NCBI GenBank assembly: GCA_024226735.1
Contig: JAAELL010000408.1
Coordinates: 1 to 38,159 of the forward strand
Length of the DNA: 38,159 nucleotides
Direction of reading: 5' to 3'
From: a bacterium
GTDB lineage: Bacteria > Planctomycetota > UBA1135 > GCA-002686595
Below, one piece after another: positions 8,537 through 16,700 of this stretch; the stretch's first letter is position 1; each line of letters starts with the position of its first letter. The notes beneath the pieces were generated by a model. That model saw only the letters and a program-made list of their open reading frames with translations, did no database searches and had not been told where the DNA came from. The translations under genes were made by a program, and so were the position numbers.

Positions 8537-9583
8537 TCACTGGAAGTCGATCGCGACGCCGTCCGAGAAGTTGTTGCGATTGACCGTGTCGCGGTACCAC
8601 GCCTGGAAGTACCAAGTCTCTCCGGGCTGAACGCCGACCGGCGGGTTGACCGGGATCGACGTGGTCTCGACGCCGAGTGAGATTCCGCCGCTGCTGCCGG
8701 AGTTGCGAATCTGTCCCGGCTGGCTGAAACGGCCGATGTTGCCCGCCAGGCACAGGAAGCCGTCGCTCGCCGGCGGCATCGACGAGCCCCGCTGCATGCT
8801 CGCGAGGAAGTAGCCGAACTGGTTCGGCGGCAGGTCGCGCGCGATCAAGGTGATCGTGCCACCCGCCGAGCTATTGCCCGAGGCGTGGATCGACGCCGCG
8901 TTGCCGGTCGAGTTCGGAGCGGCGGGACCGCAGTAGCTCGAACCCAGGGGGACCAAGGTGAACGTGAACGTCCCGAGCGGATCGCTGCCCGTGAACGGAC
9001 CGCCGGTGATCAGATGGATCGGCTCCGCGGGGTTCGTGTCCTGGTTCGGCGAGTTGAAGCTGGTGCCGCTGTCGGTGCCCGAGTCCCATGCGAGCAGCTC
9101 GACGACGAGGCCGTCGGCCCACTGGCCGCCGGCGCGCAGATCGAGGCCGTCGACGCCGACGAACCAGTCCGGGCTGGGCGCGATCATCGTCACGAGCGTG
9201 ATCGCCGAGAACTCTTCGGTGGCCGGGAACGAGATCGTGCGTGAGCCCGGCGAGTTGATACCGCCGCCGGAGACGACCTGTCCGGCGAGCCCGGCGGCGA
9301 TCGCCGCTTCGACCTCGTTGCGCAGCGCCGACTGGCTCCCCGTCTCCGCCATCGATTCGATTCCGGGGCTTGCGAGCTCGCCCTCCTCCCAGAAGTGGGT
9401 GGCACCGCCGTGGGTGCCGCCGATCGGACCGGAGAAGTGGGCGCCGCCCGGGTACGCGCCGGGGTGCGTTTGCGCGCTCCACGTCGCGTCGAAGCGGACC
9501 TCGTAGCGGACGACTTCGTCCTGCGCCACGGCGGTCGAGGACAGGGCGAGCAGGGCGAGGAGAGAACGCGTCGTGGAGAGCAT
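8537..9583 (-). CDS. Secreted spondin-domain protein with planctomycete C-terminal module
   Basis: Chosen start is ATG 9583, giving 348 residues; the longer frame from 9700 adds 39 residues with no signal character. Residues 1-20 are a signal peptide (STTRSLLALLALSSTAVAQ). Residues ~25-160 form a Spondin_N domain: FDATWSAQTHPGAYPGGAHF, then GPIGGTHGGATHFWEEGELA, then MIAPSPDWFVGVDGLDL. The last is the classic spondin block, whose residues contribute to Ca2+ or ligand binding in the animal F-spondin/mindin family. Residues ~220-348 carry a separate module, SSYCGPAAPNSTGNAA ... DLPPNQFGYFLAS ... FLCLAGNIGRFSQPG ... WYFQAWYRD, which I recognise from many exported proteins of deep planctomycetes. 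The protein is predicted to be secreted and to sit at the surface or in matrix. It stands alone and convergent to DUF1501. Confidence 0.88.
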   Translation of the reverse strand: MLSTTRSLLALLALSSTAVAQDEVVRYEVRFDATWSAQTHPGAYPGGAHFSGPIGGTHGGATHFWEEGELASPGIESMAETGSQSALRNEVEAAIAAGLAGQVVSGGGINSPGSRTISFPATEEFSAITLVTMIAPSPDWFVGVDGLDLRAGGQWADGLVVELLAWDSGTDSGTSFNSPNQDTNPAEPIHLITGGPFTGSDPLGTFTFTLVPLGSSYCGPAAPNSTGNAASIHASGNSSAGGTITLIARDLPPNQFGYFLASMQRGSSMPPASDGFLCLAGNIGRFSQPGQIRNSGSSGGISLGVETTSIPVNPPVGVQPGETWYFQAWYRDTVNRNNFSDGVAIDFQ

Positions 9584-9741
9584 GGGCGGGGGGCGGGAGG
9601 AGCGGACGGGCAATGCTGGCCAGCTTCGCATCGGCGCCGCTTCCGTGACCGCACCCGTTGTGACGGATGCGCGGACTGTGGACTCAAGGCCTTTTTTCAC
9701 AGAGGTTTAGGCCGTGTTCATCAAGCTGGCTCTCGTTTTGT

Positions 9742-9775
9742 CCGATTGGATTGTCCGGATGGCCAATCCAATCGG
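9742..9775. promoter_or_regulatory. Probable TetR operator of the efflux operon
   Basis: A perfect inverted repeat with 12-bp arms, CCGATTGGATTG (9742-9753) and CAATCCAATCGG (9764-9775), separated by 10 bases. It ends 12 bases before the TetR start at 9788. Size, symmetry and position match operators of autoregulating TetR-family repressors. Binding would shut off the whole TetR-efflux operon. The rest of the gap to the divergent spondin gene (9584-9741) shows only a T-run (TTTTTT near 9690) and no clear promoter boxes. Confidence 0.75.
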
Positions 9776-9787
9776 CTCAACTAGACC

Positions 9788-10453
9788 ATGACCTCGGACC
9801 CGGAAACGACCAAGCACGGTGCCCGCGAGCGCTTGCTCAGCGCAGCCGCGCGCCTGTTCGCCGAGCACGGCAAGGACAAGGTGTCGATTCGCGACATCGC
9901 CGCGGCAGCTGGGGTGCGCCACGGCGGAGTCAACTACCACTTCCGCTCCAAGGACGAGCTGTTCGTCGAGGTGCTGCGCAACTTCGGGCCAACGGCGGGG
10001 CAGGCGGGGCCTCCGCTCGCGCTGATGCGCAGCGAGAAGACGCCCGACGAGGCGCGCGCGGTGTTCGAGCAGGTCGTCGAGGGCATCGCGCTCGAGTTCA
10101 CGCGCCCGATCGATCCGATCGCGCTGGGATTGCTGCATGGCGAGATCTCCAAGGACGGCGGACCGCACGAGACGATCTTCAAGGAGGTCATCGAGCCGCG
10201 CCACGAGGCGATGGAGACGCTGATCGGTCAGATGTACCCGCACCTGACCGACAAGCGCGAGCTGCGCATCGCGGCGATGAACGTCATCTCGCAGTGCGTG
10301 TTCCTCTTCCTCGCGCAGCCGGTCGCGCTGCGCCTGCTCGGCGTCGACGAGATCGACGAGGAGCTCGCGCGCACCTACGCGCGTCGCATCGTGACGACGG
10401 CACTCGCGGGCCTCGGTGCTCCGAGCGTCACCGAGGCGGGGGGGGCGCGATGA
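9788..10453 (+). CDS. TetR/AcrR family transcriptional regulator
   Basis: A 221-residue protein from ATG 9788. The N-terminal helix-turn-helix spans about residues 11-57: ARERLLSAAARLFAEHGKD, then VSIRDIAAAAGVRHGGVNYH, FRSKDELFVEVL. The remainder is an all-helical ligand-binding domain. It heads an operon of RND efflux genes, its stop overlapping the next start (ATGA, 10450-10453), and a 12-bp-arm inverted repeat lies directly upstream. It is therefore most likely the local, self-controlling repressor of the pump, relieved by a pump substrate. Confidence 0.93.
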   Translation: MTSDPETTKHGARERLLSAAARLFAEHGKDKVSIRDIAAAAGVRHGGVNYHFRSKDELFVEVLRNFGPTAGQAGPPLALMRSEKTPDEARAVFEQVVEGIALEFTRPIDPIALGLLHGEISKDGGPHETIFKEVIEPRHEAMETLIGQMYPHLTDKRELRIAAMNVISQCVFLFLAQPVALRLLGVDEIDEELARTYARRIVTTALAGLGAPSVTEAGGAR

Positions 10454-11889
10454 ACGCCCGCACGGCGATCATGGCCTTGCCGTTCGTCCTCGCGTGCCAG
10501 AGCGCACGGACCGACGCAGCCGACTCCATGCCGGATCTCGCTGCACTGACCGGCGAGAGCTACGCGTCGATCGCGGACGCGACGCCCATGGAGATCGAGG
10601 CGGACGGGCGCTGGTGGGAGCGCTTCGGCGACCCGCTGATCGATGTGCTCGTGGAGGAAGCAGTCGAGCGCAACCTCGACCTGCACATCGCGGCTGCGAA
10701 CGTGCGCGAGGCCGAGGCCCGCGTGCGCGCGGCGCGTGGGGCACGTGGGCCCGCGCTCGACGCGCGCATGACGGCGAGGCGCGGGTTCAACAACGTCGAG
10801 CCCGCGGGGAGGGTCTACGCTACGGACCTCGAGCCGAGCCTGGGCGTCTCGTGGCAGGCGGACCTGTTCGGACAGCTCGCTGCCGCCGAGCGCGCCCAAG
10901 CGGCGACGCTGTTCGCGACCGAAGCCGATCGCGACGCGCTCGAGCAATCGTTGATCGCCGCGGTCGTGCGCCAGCGCGTCGAGATCTCGCTTGCTGCGCG
11001 CCGGATCGCGCTCGCGCGCGACGTCATCGAGAGCCGCCAGAGCACCTTGCGCGTCGTCGAGGGCCGCTACTCGCGCGGCGTACGCTCGACTTCGGCGGTC
11101 GACGTGCACCTCGCGCGCGAGAATCTCGCGGGGGTCGAGTCGGTCGTCGCGCCCCTCGAGCGCAACCTGGCCCAGGCCTACCACGCCCTCGACGTCCTGC
11201 TGGGCCGCAAGCCGGGAGCGACTTCCCAGGACGCCAGCATCACCGCTGCGCTGCCGACCGCTCCGGCGCCGCCGGTCGGCTTCCCCGCGCAGCTCCTCGA
11301 TCGGCGCCCGGACCTGCGCGCGTCGCGCTTCCGCGCGGCCGCCACCGCAGCGGACGTCGACGTGCGCATCGCCGATCTGTACCCCGACCTCGTCCTGTCG
11401 GCGTCCGGGGGGTGGTCGGCCAGCGAGCTCGGCGATCTGTTCCACGCCGACACGTTGTTCGGCAACGTGCTGGCCGAGCTCGCGACCACTCTCTTCTCCA
11501 GCGGGCGGCTCGAAGCCGAAGTCGACGTCGCGCGCGCTCGGCTCGAGGCGCAGTCGATCGCGTACGCGGCGGACATCCTCGACGCCGTGCGGGAGGTCGA
11601 GGACGCGCTCGTGGCCGAGCAGCGCTTGCGCGAACAGCTCGCCGGCGTCGAGCGCCAGCGAGACGAGGCACGCAGGGCGGAAGACCTCGCGCACGAGCGC
11701 TACCGGCGCGGCCTCGAGAACCTCTTGACGGTCCTGGAGACCGAGCGCCGGCGCGCGAACGCCGATGACAACCTACTCCTCCTGCAGGCCGAAGTGTGGA
11801 ACGCACGCGTCGACCTGCACCTCGCTCTGGGTGGCGACTGGCGCGCCCTTGGCGACGACGGGCCCCTTTTGAGGAACGACCCTCGATGA
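10450..11889 (+). CDS. Outer-membrane efflux lipoprotein (TolC/OprM/NodT family)
   Basis: A 479-residue protein starting at ATG 10450, inside the TetR stop; the longer open frame upstream overlaps the TetR gene. A lipobox-like end of the signal peptide (FVLAC, Cys16) suggests a lipid-anchored OprM/NodT-type channel. WWERFGDPLIDVLVEEAV near residue 50 is the usual first block of the NodT family. Two related repeats each contain an AxxALDVLLGRKPG- or VxDALV-type helix, and NLLTVLETERRRANADDNLL lies near the end. The trimer would form the outer exit duct for the RND pump encoded next. Stop and start of the following gene overlap (ATGA). Confidence 0.92.
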   Translation: MNARTAIMALPFVLACQSARTDAADSMPDLAALTGESYASIADATPMEIEADGRWWERFGDPLIDVLVEEAVERNLDLHIAAANVREAEARVRAARGARGPALDARMTARRGFNNVEPAGRVYATDLEPSLGVSWQADLFGQLAAAERAQAATLFATEADRDALEQSLIAAVVRQRVEISLAARRIALARDVIESRQSTLRVVEGRYSRGVRSTSAVDVHLARENLAGVESVVAPLERNLAQAYHALDVLLGRKPGATSQDASITAALPTAPAPPVGFPAQLLDRRPDLRASRFRAAATAADVDVRIADLYPDLVLSASGGWSASELGDLFHADTLFGNVLAELATTLFSSGRLEAEVDVARARLEAQSIAYAADILDAVREVEDALVAEQRLREQLAGVERQRDEARRAEDLAHERYRRGLENLLTVLETERRRANADDNLLLLQAEVWNARVDLHLALGGDWRALGDDGPLLRNDPR

Positions 11890-13082
11890 AACGTTTCTCC
11901 GCATGGGTCTCCGGCCTGTCGGCCTGGGTTCTGCAGCCGCTCTTGATCCTCGCCATTCTGGCGGTCGGCTTCGTCGCGGCGATGGGCCTCTCCACTGGCC
12001 GCGAGACGCCGCAGCGCAGCGATGACGTGCGCTACGCACCGCTCGTCCGGACGGCTACCGCCGTCCAGAACACGGTGCCGGTCGTCGTTCGCGGCAACGG
12101 CACGCTCCAGCCGCGCACGCGCATCGACCTCGTGGCCCAGGTCGGCGGCGAGGTGATCGAGGTTCATCCCGGCTATCGCGCCGGAGGACACTTCGCGGCG
12201 GGTGAGACGCTCGTTCGCATCGAGCCGCTCGACTACGAGCTTGCCGTGTCGCAGGCCAAGGCGGAGGTCTCGGCCGCGAGCAGTGCCCTGGTGACGACGA
12301 CCGCCGAGTCGGACGCGGCGCGGGAGGAGTGGGACGAGTTGCACTCGGGCGAGCCCTGCCCGCCGCTCGTCGCCCTCGAACCCCAGATCGCCGAAGCCAA
12401 GGCGCGGTTCGACGCGGCCGAGGCGATGCTCGACAGCGCCGAGCTCGACCTCGAGCGCACCCGGATCGCGCTGCCGTTCGCGGGCCGCGTCGTCGACGCC
12501 GCGGTCGACGTCGGCCAGGTCGTGCCGGCGAACCAGTCGCTCGGCGTCGTCTACGCGACCGAACGCTTCGAGGTCCCCGTTCCGCTGCGGATCGAGGAGC
12601 TGCGCTGGTTGCGGTTGCCCGAGGCGGGAGCCCGCGACGCAGAGGTCACCGGCAGCGCGGCGCTCGTCCGCGCGGAGGCCGGCGGCGAGACCGTCGAGAT
12701 CGAGGGGCGCGTCCTGCGCCTCGAGGGCGAGCTCGCCGGGACGAGCCGCATGGTGCGGGTCGTCGTCGACGTTCCGATGGGCGGGGTCGACGCGCGACTC
12801 GCCGCAAGAGTCCTCCCGGGCGCGTTCGTCGACGTCGAGCTCGACGGAGGGACGCTCACGGACGCGATCGAGTTGCCGCGCGCCGCGCTGCGCGAAGAGG
12901 GCGCCGTTTGGGTCGTTGACGGTGGGCGCCTGCGCGTCGCGCACCCGAAGCTCGTGCGGACCACGAACGAGGCCGTGTTCGTCCGGGGGCTCACGCCGGG
13001 AACGCTCGTCGTCACGAGCCAGCTCGAGATCGTCACCGACGGAATGGAGATCCGCACCGCCGTCGACGAGGGGTCGCGATGA
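11886..13082 (+). CDS. RND efflux periplasmic adaptor (membrane fusion protein)
   Basis: A 398-residue protein from ATG 11886. A single N-terminal membrane segment (about 15-37, VLQPLLILAILAVGFVAAMG) anchors it. It is followed by the first lipoyl half (VPVVVRGNGTLQPRTRIDLV, GGEVIEVHPGYRAGGHFAAG), a coiled-coil hairpin (residues ~120-190, AKAEVSAASSALVTTTAESD), the second lipoyl half (LPFAGRVVDAAVDVGQVV), and beta-barrel and membrane-proximal domains. It bridges the inner-membrane RND permease and the outer-membrane channel. It overlaps both neighbours by four bases. Confidence 0.93.
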   Translation: MKRFSAWVSGLSAWVLQPLLILAILAVGFVAAMGLSTGRETPQRSDDVRYAPLVRTATAVQNTVPVVVRGNGTLQPRTRIDLVAQVGGEVIEVHPGYRAGGHFAAGETLVRIEPLDYELAVSQAKAEVSAASSALVTTTAESDAAREEWDELHSGEPCPPLVALEPQIAEAKARFDAAEAMLDSAELDLERTRIALPFAGRVVDAAVDVGQVVPANQSLGVVYATERFEVPVPLRIEELRWLRLPEAGARDAEVTGSAALVRAEAGGETVEIEGRVLRLEGELAGTSRMVRVVVDVPMGGVDARLAARVLPGAFVDVELDGGTLTDAIELPRAALREEGAVWVVDGGRLRVAHPKLVRTTNEAVFVRGLTPGTLVVTSQLEIVTDGMEIRTAVDEGSR

Positions 13083-16000
13083 GCCCGAAGGACGGCGTCA
13101 TCGACACGGCCCGGCCTGCGCGCGGCGGGCTGTTCGCTTGGTTCGTGACGAATCACGTCGCGGCCAACCTGTTCATGCTGCTCCTCTTGCTGGGCGGTGG
13201 CGTGCTCGCACTGCGGATGAAGGTCGAGGTGCTCCCCGAGATCGATCCGCGCACGGTGACCGTGAGCGTCGTCTATCCCGGCGCGACCCCCGCCGAGGTC
13301 GAGGAGGGCATCAGCCGGCGCGTCGAAGAGGCGATCACCGGCATCGAAGGCATCGAACGGGTGCGTTCGGTCTCGAGCGAGGGCAACGGTCTCGTGACCG
13401 CCGAGCTCGAGGACGACGCCGACGACCGCGAAGTGCTCGACGACATCAAGTCGGCGGTCGAAGCGATCCAGAACTTCCCGCCCGCGGATGCCGAGGACCC
13501 GCGTATCGCCGACACGGTCGTCAACGGTTCGGTGCTCACGATTGCCCTGTACGGCGCCGCGTCCGAGCGCACGCTGCGCGAGCTCGCTTTTCGCTTGCGC
13601 GACGACCTGACCGCGCTCGACGGCGTGTCGCTCGTCGACGTGCAGGGCGTGCGCGACTACGAAGTCGCGGTCGAGGTCTCCGAGCGCGCGTTGCGCGAGC
13701 GCGGGCTGTCGTTCGAGCAGGTCGCGGCGGCCGTGACCGGCTTCTCGGTCAACCTCCCCGGAGGCTCGATCCGAACGGCGGGGGGCGAGATCCTCCTGCG
13801 CACGGAGAACCAGGCCTACGACAAGGGCGACTTCGAGCGCCTCGTCGTGTTCACCTCGCCCGACGGCACGACGATCCGGCTCGCCGACGTCGCCGAGGTT
13901 CGCGATGGCTTCGAGGACATCGACCAGCTCAACCTCTTCAACGGTCAGCCGGCGGCGTTCGTGGCGGTCTCGCGGGTCGGAGATCAGCGCGTGCTCGACG
14001 TCGAGAGCACGGTCCTGGAATACATGGCGACCATCGCCATGCCGACGGGAGTCGAGTCGGAGGTCTGGGGCAACCGCGGTGACATCCTGCGTAGCCGGAT
14101 CGATCTGCTCCTGCGCAACGGCCTGATGGGTCTGATCCTCGTCTTCGGCGTGCTCGTGCTCTTCGTCGACCTGCGGCTCGCGTTCTGGACGACGGCGGGC
14201 ATCCCGATCTCGTTCCTCGGCGCGTTCGTGTTCATCACGCTCGCCGGTGGCTCGATCAACATGATCTCGCTGTTCGCGTTCATCCTCGTGCTCGGCATCG
14301 TCGTCGACGACGCGATCGTCGTCGGCGAGAACATCTACGCGAAGCGCGAGGCGGGCCTCGAGCCCGTGCAGGCGGCGATCGAGGGCCTGCGCGAAGTCGT
14401 CGCGCCCGTGGGGGTCGGCGTGTTGACGACGATCATCGCGTTCGCGCCGCTGTACTTCACCGAGGGCTTCTTCGGGGACATTTTGTGGGTCGTCCCGATC
14501 GTCGTGATCGGCGTGCTCACCATGTCGATCGTCGAGTCGTTCCTGATCCTTCCCGCGCACCTCTCCGGTGGCAGCCGGCGCCGGCGGCGCGGGACGCTCG
14601 TGGTTGTCCAGGAGAAGCTTCAGGGCGTGCTGCGTTGGGTGATCGAGCGCGTCTACGAGCCGGTCTTGCGCGTGGCGCTGAAGCAGCGCTACGCGACCGT
14701 CGCCGTCGCGACGGCGCTGGTGGCCATCACGGGCGGGCTCGTCGTGGGCGGCCACGTGCGCTTCCTCCTGTTCCCGCAGATCGACGCGGACGACATCTCG
14801 GTGCGCGTGACGATGGCGGGCGGGACGCCGGCCGCCGAGACGCTGTCGGTGTTGGAGCACCTCGCGCAGTCCGCGCGCGAGGTGCGCGAGGAGCTGGATG
14901 CCGAGCGCCCCGGCGATGGACCGTCGGTGTTCCAGAGCGTCTCGATGACGCTCGGCTCGCAGCCGTTCGGCGGCGGGGGTGGGCCGCACTCGGGGCCCGG
15001 CTCCAGTGGGTCGAACACGGCCGAGGTCGCGATCCAGCTCCTCGCCAGCGAGAACCGCGACATCGCCGCGGTCGAGATCGTCCGGCTCTGGCGCGAACGG
15101 GTCGGCGAGATCCCCGGCGCGACGGCGGTCAACTACACGAGCAGCTTGCTCAGCGCCGGCGACGACATCAGCGTCGAGCTCGCGCACGCCGACTTCGACC
15201 AGCTATTCGCGGCGGCCGAGCGCACCAAGAGCCATCTCGCGGAGTTCGACGGTGTCGACGAGATCTCCGACTCCTTCGAACCGGGCAAGCGCGAGCTCGA
15301 CTTCGAGCTGACCGAGACCGGCATCGCGGCGGGCCTCACGGCCAGCGCGCTCGCACGCCAGGTGCGGCAAGCGTACTACGGCGTCGAGGCCCAACGGGTC
15401 CAGCGCGGGCGCGACGAAGTGAAGGTGCTCGTGCGCTACTCCGAGGCCGAGCGCCGCAGCCTCCAGAGCCTCGACGACCTGCGCGTGCGACTGCCCGACG
15501 GGACCGAGCTACCGCTCGCCACCGTCGCGCGCTACGAGGAGGGGCGCGGCTACGCGACGATCGACCGCACCGACCGGCGCCGCGTGGTCAACGTCACCGC
15601 CGACGTCGACGACGAGCGCGCCAGCGCGGGCGACGTCAACGCCGACCTGCGCGACGTGTTCCTGCCGGCGCTCCAGCGCGACCTTCCGGGCTTGACCTAC
15701 TCGTTCGAGGGCGCCGAGCGCGAACGGATCGAGAGCTTGCAGAGTCTGCTCGGCTCGCTCGTCATCGCGCTGTTCGGCATCTTTGCCTTGATCGCGACTC
15801 AGCTCCGGAGCTACAGCCAGCCGCTGATCATCATGTCGGTGATCCCGCTCGGCATCGTCGGCGCGGTCTTCGGGCACATGCTGCTCGGTTTCGACCTCAG
15901 CTTCTTCTCGATGTTCGGCGTAGTGGCGCTCGCCGGGGTCGTGATCAATGACTCGCTCGTCCTGCTCGACATGATCAACCGGCTGCGACGCGAAGGAAAG

Positions 16001-16303
16001 TCGCCCACCGAGGCCGCCCTCGAGGCCGGCGCGCGACGCTTCCGTCCGATCCTGTTCACGACGATCACGACGTGCGCCGGGCTCGCGCCGATGATCGTCG
16101 AGAAGAGTCTGCAGGCCCAGTTCCTGATCCCGATGGCGATCAGCCTGTCGTCGGGGGTCGCGTTCGCGACGCTCGTGACGCTGGTGCTGGTGCCGGCGTT
16201 GACGTTGATTCGGGAGGACGTGATCGAGCTCGGGCGGCGCGCGGCGGCGCTGGTGCGGCTCGAGGAGGACGAGGCGGACCCGGCCCCTGCCGCTCGACCT
16301 TGA
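13079..16303 (+). CDS. RND efflux permease subunit (HAE1-like)
   Basis: A 1074-residue protein, the normal length for a complete RND pump. The N-terminal membrane helix (ANLFMLLLLLGGGVLALRM) is followed by the porter domain (TVSVVYPGATPAEVEEGI), a first membrane bundle, a second porter domain and a second bundle (NDSLVLLDMINRLRREGKSP). The proton-relay acidic pair is D410-D411 in LGIVVDDAIVVGENIY, so the pump should be proton-driven. A glycine/serine-rich loop (FGGGGGPHSGPGSSGSN) lies near residue 640 in the second porter domain. It is the last gene of the TetR-OprM-MFP-RND operon. The substrate cannot be inferred from sequence alone. Confidence 0.95.
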   Translation: MSPKDGVIDTARPARGGLFAWFVTNHVAANLFMLLLLLGGGVLALRMKVEVLPEIDPRTVTVSVVYPGATPAEVEEGISRRVEEAITGIEGIERVRSVSSEGNGLVTAELEDDADDREVLDDIKSAVEAIQNFPPADAEDPRIADTVVNGSVLTIALYGAASERTLRELAFRLRDDLTALDGVSLVDVQGVRDYEVAVEVSERALRERGLSFEQVAAAVTGFSVNLPGGSIRTAGGEILLRTENQAYDKGDFERLVVFTSPDGTTIRLADVAEVRDGFEDIDQLNLFNGQPAAFVAVSRVGDQRVLDVESTVLEYMATIAMPTGVESEVWGNRGDILRSRIDLLLRNGLMGLILVFGVLVLFVDLRLAFWTTAGIPISFLGAFVFITLAGGSINMISLFAFILVLGIVVDDAIVVGENIYAKREAGLEPVQAAIEGLREVVAPVGVGVLTTIIAFAPLYFTEGFFGDILWVVPIVVIGVLTMSIVESFLILPAHLSGGSRRRRRGTLVVVQEKLQGVLRWVIERVYEPVLRVALKQRYATVAVATALVAITGGLVVGGHVRFLLFPQIDADDISVRVTMAGGTPAAETLSVLEHLAQSAREVREELDAERPGDGPSVFQSVSMTLGSQPFGGGGGPHSGPGSSGSNTAEVAIQLLASENRDIAAVEIVRLWRERVGEIPGATAVNYTSSLLSAGDDISVELAHADFDQLFAAAERTKSHLAEFDGVDEISDSFEPGKRELDFELTETGIAAGLTASALARQVRQAYYGVEAQRVQRGRDEVKVLVRYSEAERRSLQSLDDLRVRLPDGTELPLATVARYEEGRGYATIDRTDRRRVVNVTADVDDERASAGDVNADLRDVFLPALQRDLPGLTYSFEGAERERIESLQSLLGSLVIALFGIFALIATQLRSYSQPLIIMSVIPLGIVGAVFGHMLLGFDLSFFSMFGVVALAGVVINDSLVLLDMINRLRREGKSPTEAALEAGARRFRPILFTTITTCAGLAPMIVEKSLQAQFLIPMAISLSSGVAFATLVTLVLVPALTLIREDVIELGRRAAALVRLEEDEADPAPAARP

Positions 16304-16365
16304 AGGCGTCGTTCAGTCGTCTTCCACGAGCGAGCCGGCTTGCCAATCGTTCACAAGCACGTTCA

Positions 16366-16605
16366 TCACCCGGCTTGATCCGCCGGACAGGACGCAGGTT
16401 CGGAGTCGTCGATTCGGTTCGACGAGCCGCCGACCAGGACGGAACAGGCGGACACCTCGGACGTGGATTCGATGGTGTTGCCGCTCCCACCGACGACCAC
16501 GGAGTGCGTCACTTCCGACGAGGACGGCGGAGAGTCGATTACGTTTCCCCTTCCCCCGACCCCGACGTTGCGAGATCCGTGAAAGAACGAATCGAGGAGG
16601 CCCAT
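16366..16605 (-). CDS. Small repeat protein (VGGxxNxI repeats), hypothetical
   Basis: A 79-codon minus-strand ORF in the otherwise gene-poor stretch 16304-16700. The protein has three copies of a short repeat with aligned cores VGVGGRGNVIDS, VVVGGSGNTIES and VLVGGSSNRIDD (VGG at 16, 38 and 58; Asn at 21, 43 and 63), a period of about 20-22 residues. Such xVxVGGxxNxI strands resemble the turns of beta-solenoids or the GGxxN head repeats of trimeric adhesins, although this protein is very short and has no signal peptide. The ribosome site is weak (AGGAAC some 13 bases upstream). It may be a real small protein or the end of a larger decayed gene. The repeat is unlikely to be a chance shadow because there is no gene on the other strand. 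Confidence 0.5.
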   Translation of the reverse strand: MGLLDSFFHGSRNVGVGGRGNVIDSPPSSSEVTHSVVVGGSGNTIESTSEVSACSVLVGGSSNRIDDSEPASCPADQAG

Positions 16606-16700
16606 AGGTTCATCGGGGTTCCTGTGATCTCTCGATGCCGAAGGCGGCCAAGTCTACGGTGCGGGCCGGGCAGGCGAGCCGGTTAGACTCGCCTGCGCAC

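Noticed and set aside
12551..15187. An 878-codon minus-strand open frame
   Set aside because: It is antisense to the RND adaptor and permease, which are unmistakable; the translation is low-complexity Arg/Asp/His-rich.
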